DNA of 64,000 bases, from NCBI GenBank assembly GCA_030248295.1, contig JASANH010000239.1:186001-250000 (forward strand). Direction: 5' to 3'. Of this stretch, positions 36,801-45,639 are shown piece by piece (the stretch's first letter is position 1; the number at the start of each line of letters is the position of its first letter). The position numbers and the translations under genes are program-made. A model generated the notes under the pieces. The model was given only the letters and a program-made list of their open reading frames with translations. It made no database searches and was not told the DNA's origin. Source of the DNA: Mesodorylaimus sp. YZB2_4. Taxonomy: Eukaryota; Nematoda; Enoplea; Dorylaimida; Dorylaimidae.

Positions 36801-38367
36801 CGTAAAATAAAGTTTCAGGTAAAAATTACCTGGGCTTGGATACCCAGGTCGTGGCCTCTCATGCTGGGCGCGCACTTAAAGGGCAGGGTTCGAATCCCGC
36901 CCTGCGTAAAAGAACTGATGGCTAGTTTTTGTTTTTCTTAGCCCTCGAGTGCGCTTGGCTATGCATAGAATATGATGGGACTTTTTTCAAGCGCTTTCTA
37001 AATCCTTTTTTTATAGCCCTAAATAAGTGTTTCTAATCTGCCTCATCGCTCTCTCACAAACGCGTAAGTCAAATGTGGATTTTCTTACCACAACGAAGGA
37101 TCATTGGCGATTCGATTGAACGTACGACAAACCGATGCTGAATGGCACAGATCGCCTTCCATCAAATATGCGAATATTCGCACCATAATCTCCTCCGGTA
37201 ATATATCGATTATCGATTGTACATTGACCGCGGCATCATTTTCGTCGATCGATGTGGACGAAGCACCGCCGGGGACACTGGCGATCTCCTGATACACCCC
37301 GACTTCCATCCCCTCCAACTGGCCATCAGTCGGCATTAAAATATTGGCCGCTGTCGGCACGTGCACAGACGACGACGCGCCAGCTGCTTCTTCTAATTCG
37401 TTACTAAAACGCATGAAAAAATTTACTTTAACTGAACGATAAGACATCGATTTTTCAAAATCGCGGTTTTTCAAAATCGATTTTTCAGAATCGATTGATT
37501 TTTTGAAATGGATTTGGGAAATCAATAAAATCTATTCGTACCTGCTCCGAAATTTCTTGCACGGTGGTTCATCTCCGATCAATGAACAATCGATATCTGG
37601 TCGCCCGCCAGCCACATTGATCGAACTCATAAATCCACTTTTACTAGCACCATCGCCAGTTTTCGAAGAGTGAATTCGACGTGTGCTACGTAAGGGATAT
37701 CGCATTTGGCCAGGAGGCGTTTGCACGGGACCATTAAAAGTGATCAAACCCGAAATCGGACTATTCGCTGCTGCAGCTTCGCTGGCTTCCATTATTTGCC
37801 GCGGCAAATACTGCGAGCCTGAAAAACGAAATCGATCATTGAAATTTTGATGACGCTTTTTTTTTAAACTAGAGTTTCACAAGGGAAATCTTGCGTTAAA
37901 GGAAAACCTAATTAGTGCCTTCGCCGGGATACAATTTCGAGGACTTAATTAGGGCGAAAAGGTCAAATATAATTTGAATGTAATTTGAAAATACTATGCC
38001 TCGAAAGAAATTACATTATAATGCCTAAAAGTTTTCCTTCGCAATTAACGAGAGGATGGGAATTTCAAAAAATTAATTTTACACGGATGGAATACGGCGC
38101 TTTTTTAGCCATAGGAAATCATTAAAAGAGAAGAAATCTTAATGAAAAGATGACAAAAACAAAACTCTTTCCAATAAACTTCGAGAGAAACAAGTTTAAA
38201 AAATTTTTTAAATTACCACTCATTGGTGTCATTGGCATTTGAGCAGTATTTTTTCGCGAATTCGTTCGCGAATGTTGACGACGTGAATTCGGACATTTTC
38301 GACCCGTACTTCCAGTTTCGTTTGAAGCCGAGGCTTTACTGCTACTTGGCGTTGATGACTCGTCCAT
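24896..38367 (-). CDS. dre-1: FBXO11/DRE-1 F-box protein, 16 exons, 974 aa
   Basis: The substrate receptor of an SCF ubiquitin ligase; in C. elegans DRE-1 controls developmental timing. Exons on -: 38367-38217, 37818-37542, 37403-37089, 35928-35799, 35741-35673, 34746-34614, 34285-34176, 34103-33885, 33677-33540, 30114-29897, 29498-29318, 28928-28720, 26893-26673, 26248-25921, 25665-25567, 25022-24896. All phases agree (2925 nt). The N-terminal 200 residues are Ser-rich and basic. The F-box is at about 209-255 ([15 protein letters not shown], then DPSLWKRLY). From about 325 to 890 run parallel beta-helix repeats (CASH/PbH1) such as [12 protein letters not shown] and [21 protein letters not shown]-box zinc finger spans about 901-943 ([16 protein letters not shown], then FFCDCGAG). 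The protein is complete compared with human FBXO11 (927 aa). Introns total about 10 kb and are rich in mobile elements. Confidence 0.96.
27328..28245. mobile_element. 918-bp inverted-repeat element ending in arrays of TTGCGCCG
   Basis: It lies in the FBXO11 intron between exons 12 and 13. The left end (27328-27450) is a run of about eight 15-16 base units starting TTGCGCCG. The right end (28130-28245) carries the same motif inverted as CGGCGCAA, less regularly. The outermost bases are CCAGTTG and CAACTGG. Inside lies a GC-rich segment (27462-27850) related to the CGACCCG elements. There is no transposase frame. Subterminal short-repeat arrays resemble transposase-binding regions of hAT-like elements; that class is a guess. 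Confidence 0.65.
29054..29303 (+). mobile_element. tRNA-derived SINE, one full and one partial tandem copy
   Basis: It lies in an FBXO11 intron. The head resembles a tRNA gene, with an A-box-like TAGCCTAGCGGGTTAAGGCG and a B box GGTTCGACTCC. It is followed by a body with GTTCCTTAGCCCTCGAGTGC and a tail near GCTATGGATAAAGTATG. A second copy lacking the 5' half starts at about 29203 with the same B box and tail. Four further copies and one fragment occur in the window. Confidence 0.75.
30223..30335 (+). mobile_element. tRNA-derived SINE copy, internally deleted
   Basis: It shows GGTCGCGGCCAAGCGATAGG fused directly to the B box TTCGACTCC, then a shortened body. The tail is GGCTATGGACAAAATATGA followed by CATGACATG. 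Same family as 29054-29303, lying in the large FBXO11 intron. Confidence 0.6.
30748..31795. mobile_element. 1.05-kb element with 18-bp perfect inverted ends, CGACCCG-rich
   Basis: The left end is CCAGCATCGACCGACCCG (30748-30765). The right end (31778-31795) is its exact complement. Runs of CCGACCCGACCC lie just inside both ends. The centre is notably GC-rich compared with its surroundings and holds short overlapping frames with no recognisable protein. Related ends occur at 27462-27850 and, more loosely, 59369-60515. Confidence 0.7.
32187..32903. mobile_element. Pogo/mariner-like MITE with TA target duplication
   Basis: The termini CAGTCGACCTCGGA (32187 onward) and TCCGAGGTCGACTG (ending 32903) are perfect inverted repeats. 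Both are flanked by TA, as expected for Tc1/mariner/pogo insertions. Subterminal TTGCAATT-like boxes occur at both ends. No intact DDE transposase frame is visible. It sits in the large FBXO11 intron. Confidence 0.8.
34418..34499. other. Hairpin carrying tRNA B-box motifs on both strands
   Basis: ACCCGAAGTGGGATTCGAAC at the left pairs with GGTTCGAATCCCACTCGGGGT-like sequence at the right across a loop of about 30 bases. Each arm read outward contains GTTCGAATCCC, a perfect tRNA B box. It looks like two tRNA 3' halves in convergent orientation, possibly from inverted SINE or tRNA fragments. No complete tRNA cloverleaf forms. Confidence 0.5.
35990..36700. repeat. Intronic minisatellite; 40-bp perfect core within a decayed array
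   Basis: It lies in FBXO11 intron 3. At 36101-36255 a 40-base unit (starting TTTCAGCCACCCAACTCCCA) is repeated almost four times with hardly any change. Around it are about a dozen diverged relatives built on AGCTGAAACCACATTTTACG at 40-60 base spacing. Single copies of the same motif also occur in other introns (for example about 25045 and 25410). Confidence 0.75.
36838..36985 (+). mobile_element. tRNA-derived SINE copy
   Basis: It shows CAGGTCGTGGCC, a shortened anticodon region, and the B box GGTTCGAATCCCGCC. The family body follows, with CTTAGCCCTCGAGTGCGCTT and GGCTATGCATAGAATATGAT. It lies in FBXO11 intron 3, next to the minisatellite. Confidence 0.7.
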
Positions 38368-40403
38368 TCTAACTAAACAGCATTAAATCAGATTAGATCG
38401 AACGAAATCAGAAGAAATCAATAAAAATAAGCTAAAATTTGTAGATTTACAAACCTGAAAATTCAAAATAATCGACACTTCCTCAGGGGCTTTTGAAAAC
38501 ACGCTCACTCAGAATGTACTGGCCACCGTGAGCGTGGAATCAGGAAGTAAAACACGACACGACCAGTTCCGCCCCCGTGCACCTATGCCGGTAATAATAA
38601 ATAGAGATCAAAGCGGAGGACAGGAAACAGGAAATTGAAGAATGTCCCACCAGCAAGCGACCAAGCGACCCAACTCCCCACCGAGCCATGCAAATCGTAG
38701 CGCACATGCTCCACAATGGCTATTCCAAATTGAGGTAAAAGTACCTGGAGATCATGCGCGGGAAATTTGAATTTCAGGTGGGGGAAAATTCATTGGAAGT
38801 GTTTGCGAAGTTTCAGCCATCAGTTCTTGTGCAGTTTTTGGAATTTACATGCTTTGAGAACAGCGAAAGAAGGATTTTTGAGCGTACAGAGCAAAAAGAA
38901 TGTGAAAAAGTCGGCTTATTTTTGTAAAAATGAATTGTCTACTGCTATGATCAAAGGTTAAGAAAATGTCACGTCGGATATGTTTAATCACATGTGCAGA
39001 TTATGAGCAAGTGACGGTTTTTTCTTCGGGTGAGGTGCGCCACTGGTGGATTCTCTGTATTATGCAGCCACTTTCCCCATGCTCTGCATTGCATGTGGCA
39101 TAGTCCTTGGAACATCATTCATAATGGACTGTGACTGTCAATCACGCTACGTTACACTTTAACTGAAGAGTGTAAAGTCAGGTGAAGGCTCCTACATACT
39201 CCGTCTTGGGTCTGGGGCTGGGGCGCCCCCCGCCTGGGGCGCCCCAGCTGAGGTGCTCCAGAAGTCACTTTATACTTCCCCCAGGTCCTGGGTCTGGGGT
39301 GGCCCCGCCTGGGGTTTCAAGAGATCCGCCACACCCCAGCCCCAGACCCCAGATGAAGTATGTAGGAGCCTTCAACATTTGCCAAAACTGAACAGCACTC
39401 AGTTTGAGGTGTTAGCACCTGAAGATCAGGCGCGGGAAATTTGAATTTGATGTTGCACAAAATACATTGAAAGTGTTTTGGAAATCATGGCCGCAACAGT
39501 TTGTGGAATGTTTCGAATCGAACCAGCCCACCATTCATCCGCCTAATTGTCAAGGTCCCACATATTTCTAACAAGTTTTACCCACCAGTTTCTACAGTAG
39601 GCACATTCCTTGTGCCACGATGCTGCAATGAAGAGCGAGTAGAAAGTAAGGCTTCAAAAAAGTATCTTGAGTGGTTTCACCTCGAATTCGAAATACAAAA
39701 CTTGAAGTAATAATTTTTGTAAAACTCGCAGCCAGATTTCAAACATTAAAAAAATTCAAATTAAAATAGCGGGAAATCAAAATTTCGATCATGAAGGACT
39801 AGCCTACAGAAAAAATACCTGATGGTTCATGAGAGGGATGAAACTGGCGCTGCTTCTTTAAGCTAACATTTGAAGAATTTCATTTAAAAAAATGGCGCGA
39901 AAGCCAAAAAAGAAACTTTTTTTCAAAATCTTACATAATCTTAGTAGACAATCGCAGCAGTAAGAAAAAGTTAGAAACAGATCCAACTTGCCATCCTAGC
40001 ATTCAGTCCAGGCACTTTTTGAGTTTCAACTGGTTCGATTGCCCACAGAAGACAATGTTAGATTTTGATATTAAACTTGCTTCATCGATTTTCGCGCCAT
40101 TTTTTGAATCTGGCATATTACTGTAAACTCGCCGTTCAAAATCAAAGATTTAAATTTCCCGCCGTTTTGAATCCATTTTTAAAATATTTTAAAAACAGAC
40201 CGCCAGTTAAAAAAATTTCTTAATTAAAATTATGCTTCAGAATTTAAAATTCTGCATTTCAATTTTAAATTTCCCGCTTTTTTGAATTAAAGTCGCCCAG
40301 AGTTCCCCAATTTTTTCGCAAACAATGTGCGCATTATATTTTTTTGCCAAGCAAAGAAATTCATGTCACAATTTTACAAACTCACGCTTTCTCCTCTAAT
40401 TAT
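38368..40403. other. Upstream region of FBXO11 and 3' side of the FN3-like gene
   Basis: No exon supported. It contains a 192-bp foldback (39183-39374). That foldback is flanked by two direct copies of an 85-base segment (about 38735-38815 and 39407-39490) sharing GCGCGGGAAATTTGAATTT. Several further GCGGGAAA/TTTCCCGC motifs lie between 39.7 and 40.3 kb. Confidence 0.5.
39183..39374. mobile_element. 192-bp foldback MITE, GC-rich
   Basis: The ends TGAAGGCTCCTACATACT and AGTATGTAGGAGCCTTCA are near-perfect inverted repeats. Complementarity continues through GGTCTGGGGCTGGGG. The inner part is made of GCCTGGGG/CCCCAGGC boxes. There is no coding capacity. Confidence 0.75.
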
Positions 40404-42404
40404 CTACAAAATTATCGATTTTAGCAAAAAAGCACTTAAAATTATAAAAATCACATGCATTCGATTACTTTTGACACAAATCGCAGACCCCTTTCCCCGA
40501 CGTCGACTATTCTGATCAGGTGTCGACACCAAATTGGCCGAGGCTGCTTGCGAGGGCATGTAAGCAATTGCATATTTCTTTTCTTTTTCCCATTCAATAG
40601 TTGCATTGCATTGATCCAAACTGGCGCACACTTGCAATGTGAAATTGATACCATTCCCAAAATCATTGGACAGTTTTTTAATTTCAATGAAATTTTTATT
40701 AGAATTCAAATTTAATTCTTGCGGATCCTTTTCAAAATATATTGTATTCCAAGGGGTCACATTTGCTTGCGCATATCGGACGTGATATTGACGAATTTCT
40801 CGATTTAATTGATCAGGAAATATCCAATCGATTTTTAAGTAATCACCATTATCTCGCATGTTATATGCACGAATATCCAGGGGAGAGCAATCCATGCGGC
40901 ACGCGCGTCTGGGTTGGACACACAACGATGTGGCATCGGAGACTGTATCGCAACTGAGGTTGAGTAAAAGTGATTGATTCGAGATGGATGTACTGAAATT
41001 GATTCGATCACAATATCGATTCTGCTGATCACCGATATTGGTAGATGGTTGAGTAATCAGTGACGGATTATGAGGGGATTGTGTGATTTGTTCCTGATCA
41101 GGAAACTGAGGGTGGGTGTGTACGAATGGTCCTCCATGGGATTGGGGTGGAATGAATGGGCCTTGGTTTGGTTGTGGTTGCACGACCATTCCTTGGTTTG
41201 GTTGGGCTGGAATGATCAGTCCTTGATTTGCCTGTGGTTGAACGACCATGCCTTGATTGGGGCGAGGCGGTAGGATGAAGACAGGATTGGGTTGAGGTTG
41301 TACGATCACACCTTGGCTCGGTTGTATGAACGGGCCTTGACCAGTTTGTTGGGGCACCATGATCGGACCTTGATTGAACAATTGCGGGATCATTCCTTGA
41401 TTAATCGATTGGCCGTGATTGATCATCTGTGATTGACCCATTGATTGGTGATCAATCGATTGGCTGTGATCGATCGATTGTTGCCCGTGATTGATTAGCT
41501 GTGATTGGCCCATGAATTGGTGATCAATCGACTGGCCCATACGTCCGTGATCAATCGATTGTGATTGGGTCATCGATTGATGATCAATTGATTGTGATTG
41601 ACCCATTTTTCCATGATCAATCGATGGAAACACAGAATCACGTTTAAGAGGCAATTGAATCATCTGATCATTTGTGATCAATTGTGGTTGTGGCCTTCTC
41701 AATTGCATTGGGGGACTTTGCATTATTTGTAAAGTACCATTCAACCCGAATTCGAAACTGCAATTATTTCGAGCATATTCGGCGTCAAAACTCCACAAAA
41801 TACCTCGATTTTCCATGATTGGAGGCGGGGCCACGTATTTGAACACGGACTGACAACTTATCAATCTGATCCATGGAGAAGCTTCGACCAAAACAGCGCC
41901 AGCAGCTGTATAATAATCGAAATCATTGCCCCAAATCAGTTCGACCATTACTCGATTTCGAATTGGGTCGAAAAAAATTCTGATCGGACGAGGTATCGAT
42001 TGGATTTTTAATGTTGGAATTGGGGCTTCCAAAATTTGTGTGTATTCTTTATCATTGGCAGTCGTCACCCTGATTTCATATTCGCCACATACGCCCTGGG
42101 GTTTTTGCCAAATGGGCACATGGGGGTCGTAGGACAAGGGTTGCCAAATTGATGAGGAAGGTTGAATAATTTGATTAGAATCACGATTCAATTGACGATA
42201 TTCAATTTTTTCGATATCTCCATTTGTTTTATTAACAATCCAAACAATTCTACCATCCATTCGATCATAAGTAAAATTTAATGGATTTTCATCATTTGAT
42301 ACAATTTGACTCGAAATATAAAAATTAGTAGAGAAAAAAAAGAAAAACCAAAAACCCAAATTCCAATGCAATGAAATCATGTTTTCAGTAAAATTGTTAC
42401 ACAA
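40404..42404 (-). CDS. Intronless secreted/GPI-type protein with FN3-like ends and Q/G/P-rich centre, 666 aa
   Basis: Not recognised as a named family. The frame is open for 666 codons without an intron. The second Met (position 9) gives a better signal peptide (MISLHWNLGFWFFFFF), so translation may start at 42380. Residues 40-215 and 460-620 have the spacing, aromatics and N-glycosylation sites of fibronectin type III-like extracellular domains. The second is preceded by a small Cys-rich segment (about 500-530). Between them are SIDH[GQ]SMGQSQ-type repeats (about 260-345) and PNQGMVVQPQ-type repeats (about 370-440). The C-terminus has a basic stretch and then a hydrophobic tail (HVIFIILSAFLL), as in GPI signals or a short anchor. 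Lack of introns is unusual beside FBXO11 and MPP8; only the SLC46 gene shares it. Possibly a neuronal or cuticle adhesion protein; function not assigned. Confidence 0.75.
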   Translation of the reverse strand: MCNNFTENMISLHWNLGFWFFFFFSTNFYISSQIVSNDENPLNFTYDRMDGRIVWIVNKTNGDIEKIEYRQLNRDSNQIIQPSSSIWQPLSYDPHVPIWQKPQGVCGEYEIRVTTANDKEYTQILEAPIPTLKIQSIPRPIRIFFDPIRNRVMVELIWGNDFDYYTAAGAVLVEASPWIRLISCQSVFKYVAPPPIMENRGILWSFDAEYARNNCSFEFGLNGTLQIMQSPPMQLRRPQPQLITNDQMIQLPLKRDSVFPSIDHGKMGQSQSIDHQSMTQSQSIDHGRMGQSIDHQFMGQSQLINHGQQSIDHSQSIDHQSMGQSQMINHGQSINQGMIPQLFNQGPIMVPQQTGQGPFIQPSQGVIVQPQPNPVFILPPRPNQGMVVQPQANQGLIIPAQPNQGMVVQPQPNQGPFIPPQSHGGPFVHTHPQFPDQEQITQSPHNPSLITQPSTNIGDQQNRYCDRINFSTSISNQSLLLNLSCDTVSDATSLCVQPRRACRMDCSPLDIRAYNMRDNGDYLKIDWIFPDQLNREIRQYHVRYAQANVTPWNTIYFEKDPQELNLNSNKNFIEIKKLSNDFGNGINFTLQVCASLDQCNATIEWEKEKKYAIAYMPSQAASANLVSTPDQNSRRRGKGSAICVKSNRMHVIFIILSAFLLKSIIL

Positions 42405-42450
42405 ACAAATTTGTTGAGTAGACTCGTAGCTAGCGACTAGTCATTGGTTT

Positions 42451-42721
42451 TCACTGATTCGTGTCGAAAACTGTCTGAAAGTCTGTCGAGTATGGCATAT
42501 TTGGTGGAATATAAAGTTCTGGCTGTTCAATTCTGAAGAGTGGTTGGCCGATGCGAGAGAAAACTGGCTTCTCTTTTATTGTGTGCTGGTAACAATCGAG
42601 TTCATACAATCCTCTTCCCTCAATTGACAGTATTCCATTCAAAGGCGCCCTCGTTGCCAGCAAGTGTAACGGAAACGGCTTGCCATCACTCGGGTCCCAC
42701 GTGACCATACATGGCCTACAT
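42451..42721 (-). other. Possible terminal coding exon, unrecognised
   Basis: An open frame of about 88 codons follows a plausible acceptor (ATGTAG). Its composition is protein-like (for example LSIEGRGLYELDCYQ). It ends with a stop at 42451, about 50 bases from the FN3-like gene's start. No matching upstream exon was found, so it may be a gene relic. Confidence 0.25.
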
Positions 42722-42943
42722 AATAATGCCGCTATATTCTAGTTTGTATGAATACATGTCAATTTTTTTGACATTTTCTCAATTGTACACAATGTAGGAA
42801 GATCTTGTCACATTGCCTATTTTGACATCGTAGGGTGGCCTAAGTGTAGAAATGAATCTCAAAATTTCTGCGCCTGGGGTGGGGGGACGCTCTTGCTCTT
42901 GTTATGGAGTGTTGGTTTCTGTTAGGCTACAATAGCAGTCAGA

Positions 42944-43022
42944 TGTGCTCAGGAGCTGGTAGAGCGAAGGACTGTCGAGTGTAATGTTGTCCTTTGGTCG
43001 CTGGTTCAAAATCGGCTCGGAG
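42944..43022 (+). pseudogene. Decayed tRNA-Tyr copy
   Basis: It resembles the intact tRNA-Tyr 200 bases away. It has GCTGGTAGAGCGAAGGACTG, a shortened intron region, and GGTCGCTGGTTCAAAATCGG. The 5' acceptor strand is lost, the anticodon GTA has become GTC, and the B box has an extra A. It could not fold as a working tRNA. Confidence 0.75.
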
Positions 43023-43223
43023 AAAATCTTTTTGAAATTTTATAGGTATAGCCTGGGAATATTAAAAAGTCATAAAAATAGTATAGGTATATTGAAGTGC
43101 AGTCATTCCTACACTGCTGTCAGATGGACCGGATTATGTCAACACATTTTACCACCAACAGCATGGGTCTGAAAATACAATTTTACATCACCAAAAGTAC
43201 GCTTCGTTAAAAACCAAAAGATT

Positions 43224-43310
43224 TCCTCCGAGCCGGATTTGAACCAGCGACCTAAGGATAACAGCGATTTATTCTACAGTCCTCCGCTCTACCAGCTGAG
43301 CTATCGGAGG
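43224..43310 (-). tRNA. tRNA-Tyr (anticodon GUA) with a 14-nt intron
   Basis: Read on the - strand it starts CCTCCGATAGCTCAGCTGGT and ends GGCTCGGAGGA. The acceptor stem is a perfect 7 bp (CCTCCGA/TCGGAGG). The A box TAGCTCAGCTGG and B box GGTTCAAATCC are intact. The anticodon loop CTGTAGA is interrupted after position 37 by 14 bases (43260-43273), the usual place and type of intron in eukaryotic tRNA-Tyr. Confidence 0.95.
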
Positions 43311-45639
43311 CATACAACGCTGTGTTCTGGGTGTAGATGCAAAAGGATGCTGGGAAACTTGAGCCTTCAGCAAAAAGGTTCACTTTAATGGAAAATCGAA
43401 CTTTAATGAAGAAAATGTAACGCAGGGTCCTCTGCAAACTCATCCACCTTTGCATCCACCCCCCTGAAGTTTCTTTGTATGACAGTCACTAGCAGGGAGT
43501 AGCTGATGCACCAAGCACAGCTATACTGCTGACCTGAAACCATTTTCTGCCACAACATTGTTCCAAAAATTAGTGGATATTTTCCAAGAGGTGCCCACAA
43601 ATACTGGACCTGATGTTCTGTAGCTCTGGACATTGCCATTGCTGGAGATCTGGACAGCTGCTGGTCCTCTACCAGCTGCATGTAAGTTTCCGTTTAAGTG
43701 CACGAAAGTGCTTGGGAACGAGCAAAATAGGGTATGGTATGGGTATTGCAGATTTTTCAGTCTGCAAAACATGCGCTAGTTAAGACAGACCAGTCAGGTG
43801 TCTGCCTGGTCACTGCTCCTAACTGCCACCACTGGCCTGCCTGCATTCAAGCCAAGTTCTTAGTTCTTAGTTCTTACTTTACTGCAATCCCAAGCGGCCA
43901 AATCGCACTGACAGGGCAGACATGACAATCAACAAAAAAAAGGAAACAGATGTCACACAGAAAAAGACTTAAAACAAATATTCGTCATAAAAACACGTTG
44001 AGGGGTTCTTGGACGAAAATTATGTTTTGTACTAGACATGTGCAAATATGGTGGCATAAGCACACTGCACTGGTGGCATTTCGCGTGGCAGGAAAATTGC
44101 TCCCAGCAAAGAGTATCAATTTCCCAGCGACCCCACTTCCCCCCCCCCCCCACCCCTACACGCCACATTCAAGGGGGAGGTTGAACCAGGTTTTCATAAC
44201 TAGGGCATAGGCAACAGACACGCACCACACCCACCACCAACCAAAACCGATCTCTTGACTTTCTCACCCTCATTTCCAATTTCCCATACACGCCACATTC
44301 AAGGGGGAAGGTTGAACCAGGTTTTCATGAAACATAGTGGCATAGGCATACAGACACGCACCACACTGCACTGTACTGCACTGGCGGCAATTTTCCGTGG
44401 CAGGAGAATTGCCCCTGGCAGAGAGTATCAATTTTCCGCAGCGATTTCTTGACTTTCTCACCCTCATTTCCAAATTCCCAAACAACAGTATACATTGACT
44501 GGGAGAAAGGTAGGACCAGTTCTTTGATGACAATCGAATCCATGTTTTCATCGTGACCCTACATGGTGCGGCCCCCAAATAAGTCCTCCTTTTTGATCTA
44601 GTTCTTCCTAATCATACCGACTCAACCTACGCCTGTCCAGTTCTCCATGAAAAGCCGCGGAGAATGGAAAATTACTAAAAGTAGTCATAAATTGAAAAGA
44701 GAAGGCTAGCTCACAATTCAATGCATCATGCGACTCGGCAATAATCTTTGTCATTTTTAAGGGAAAAATACACGCCAAGATTCTGTTCAATAAAAGATAT
44801 AGAACCAATTTCTAAGTTTATGCATTTTCATGCCCCAAAACTTTCATTATTCTATTCTCAATGTCAACAAGGCGGATGTTTTATTTCGCAATCTTTTCAA
44901 TACTTTTCAAATCAAAACTGGTTTCTAAATTTTTTAAAAATTTTGAATATGTGAACATAATTGATTGATTAAGTTAGAATATTCTATGGTTCTACTTTGT
45001 CACTGTGCTTTCTATTTTAAGAAATTTTTTAACTAAAAGGCAAGGCTCTAAACTTTTGGCGGGAAATTGAGTGATTTAAAAATATGGCGAAACAGACACA
45101 AAAATGCAGTGTGTTCATTATGGACGCATGTTTAAAAGAAAGAAAAAAACCTGGGACGAAAACAATTCGAAAAAAGTGTCGATTGTCATGTCATGCATGT
45201 CACCACTTTATCAGCCGCCCAAGCCCTCAGGGAAGGACACAAATTACAACCTTTTACCGAGGCGGGAGTCGAACCCTCCCCTTTTTACATTTTACAGATT
45301 TTACAGCGACAACTTTTAAATGGATGGAAAGAAAAAGGATTTTGATTTCCTTCCAACCACAAATATATGTAGACTTGCTTAAAAACTTTTTTACAGCTTT
45401 ACATTATTTCGCGCTTATAATTCGATAAAAAATTTCTACAAAACGGTTGAAACCATAAACAACTTCAATATGCTTCCCAAAGCGTTTTCAAAAAATTTAA
45501 AAGATTAGAAGTTAGAAATTATTTCAAACATAGAATTTCTATGTTTTCTATTCCTAAAAACTTTCTTTAGAGCAATCTCCATAAATCGAAGTATGTGCGC
45601 TAGGTTTCTGTTGCCCCATCATTCCGCTTACAGTATCTC
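43311..45639. other. Repeat-bearing intergenic stretch
   Basis: No exon could be supported. A frame at about 43520-43770 on - looked protein-like but lacks usable splice sites. Imperfect tandem repeats lie at 44030-44470: boxes CACGCCACATTCAAGGGGGA, GTGGCATAGGCA and GAGAGTATCAATTT recur two or three times. At 45258-45290 there is an inverted fragment of the SINE family (GGCGGGAGTCGAACCCTCCC). A 13-base poly-C tract is at 44139-44151. Confidence 0.5.

Noticed and set aside
43521-43772. Coding exon on the - strand
   Set aside because: Composition looked protein-like, but no in-frame donor or partner exon could be found and the region overlaps other frames equally.
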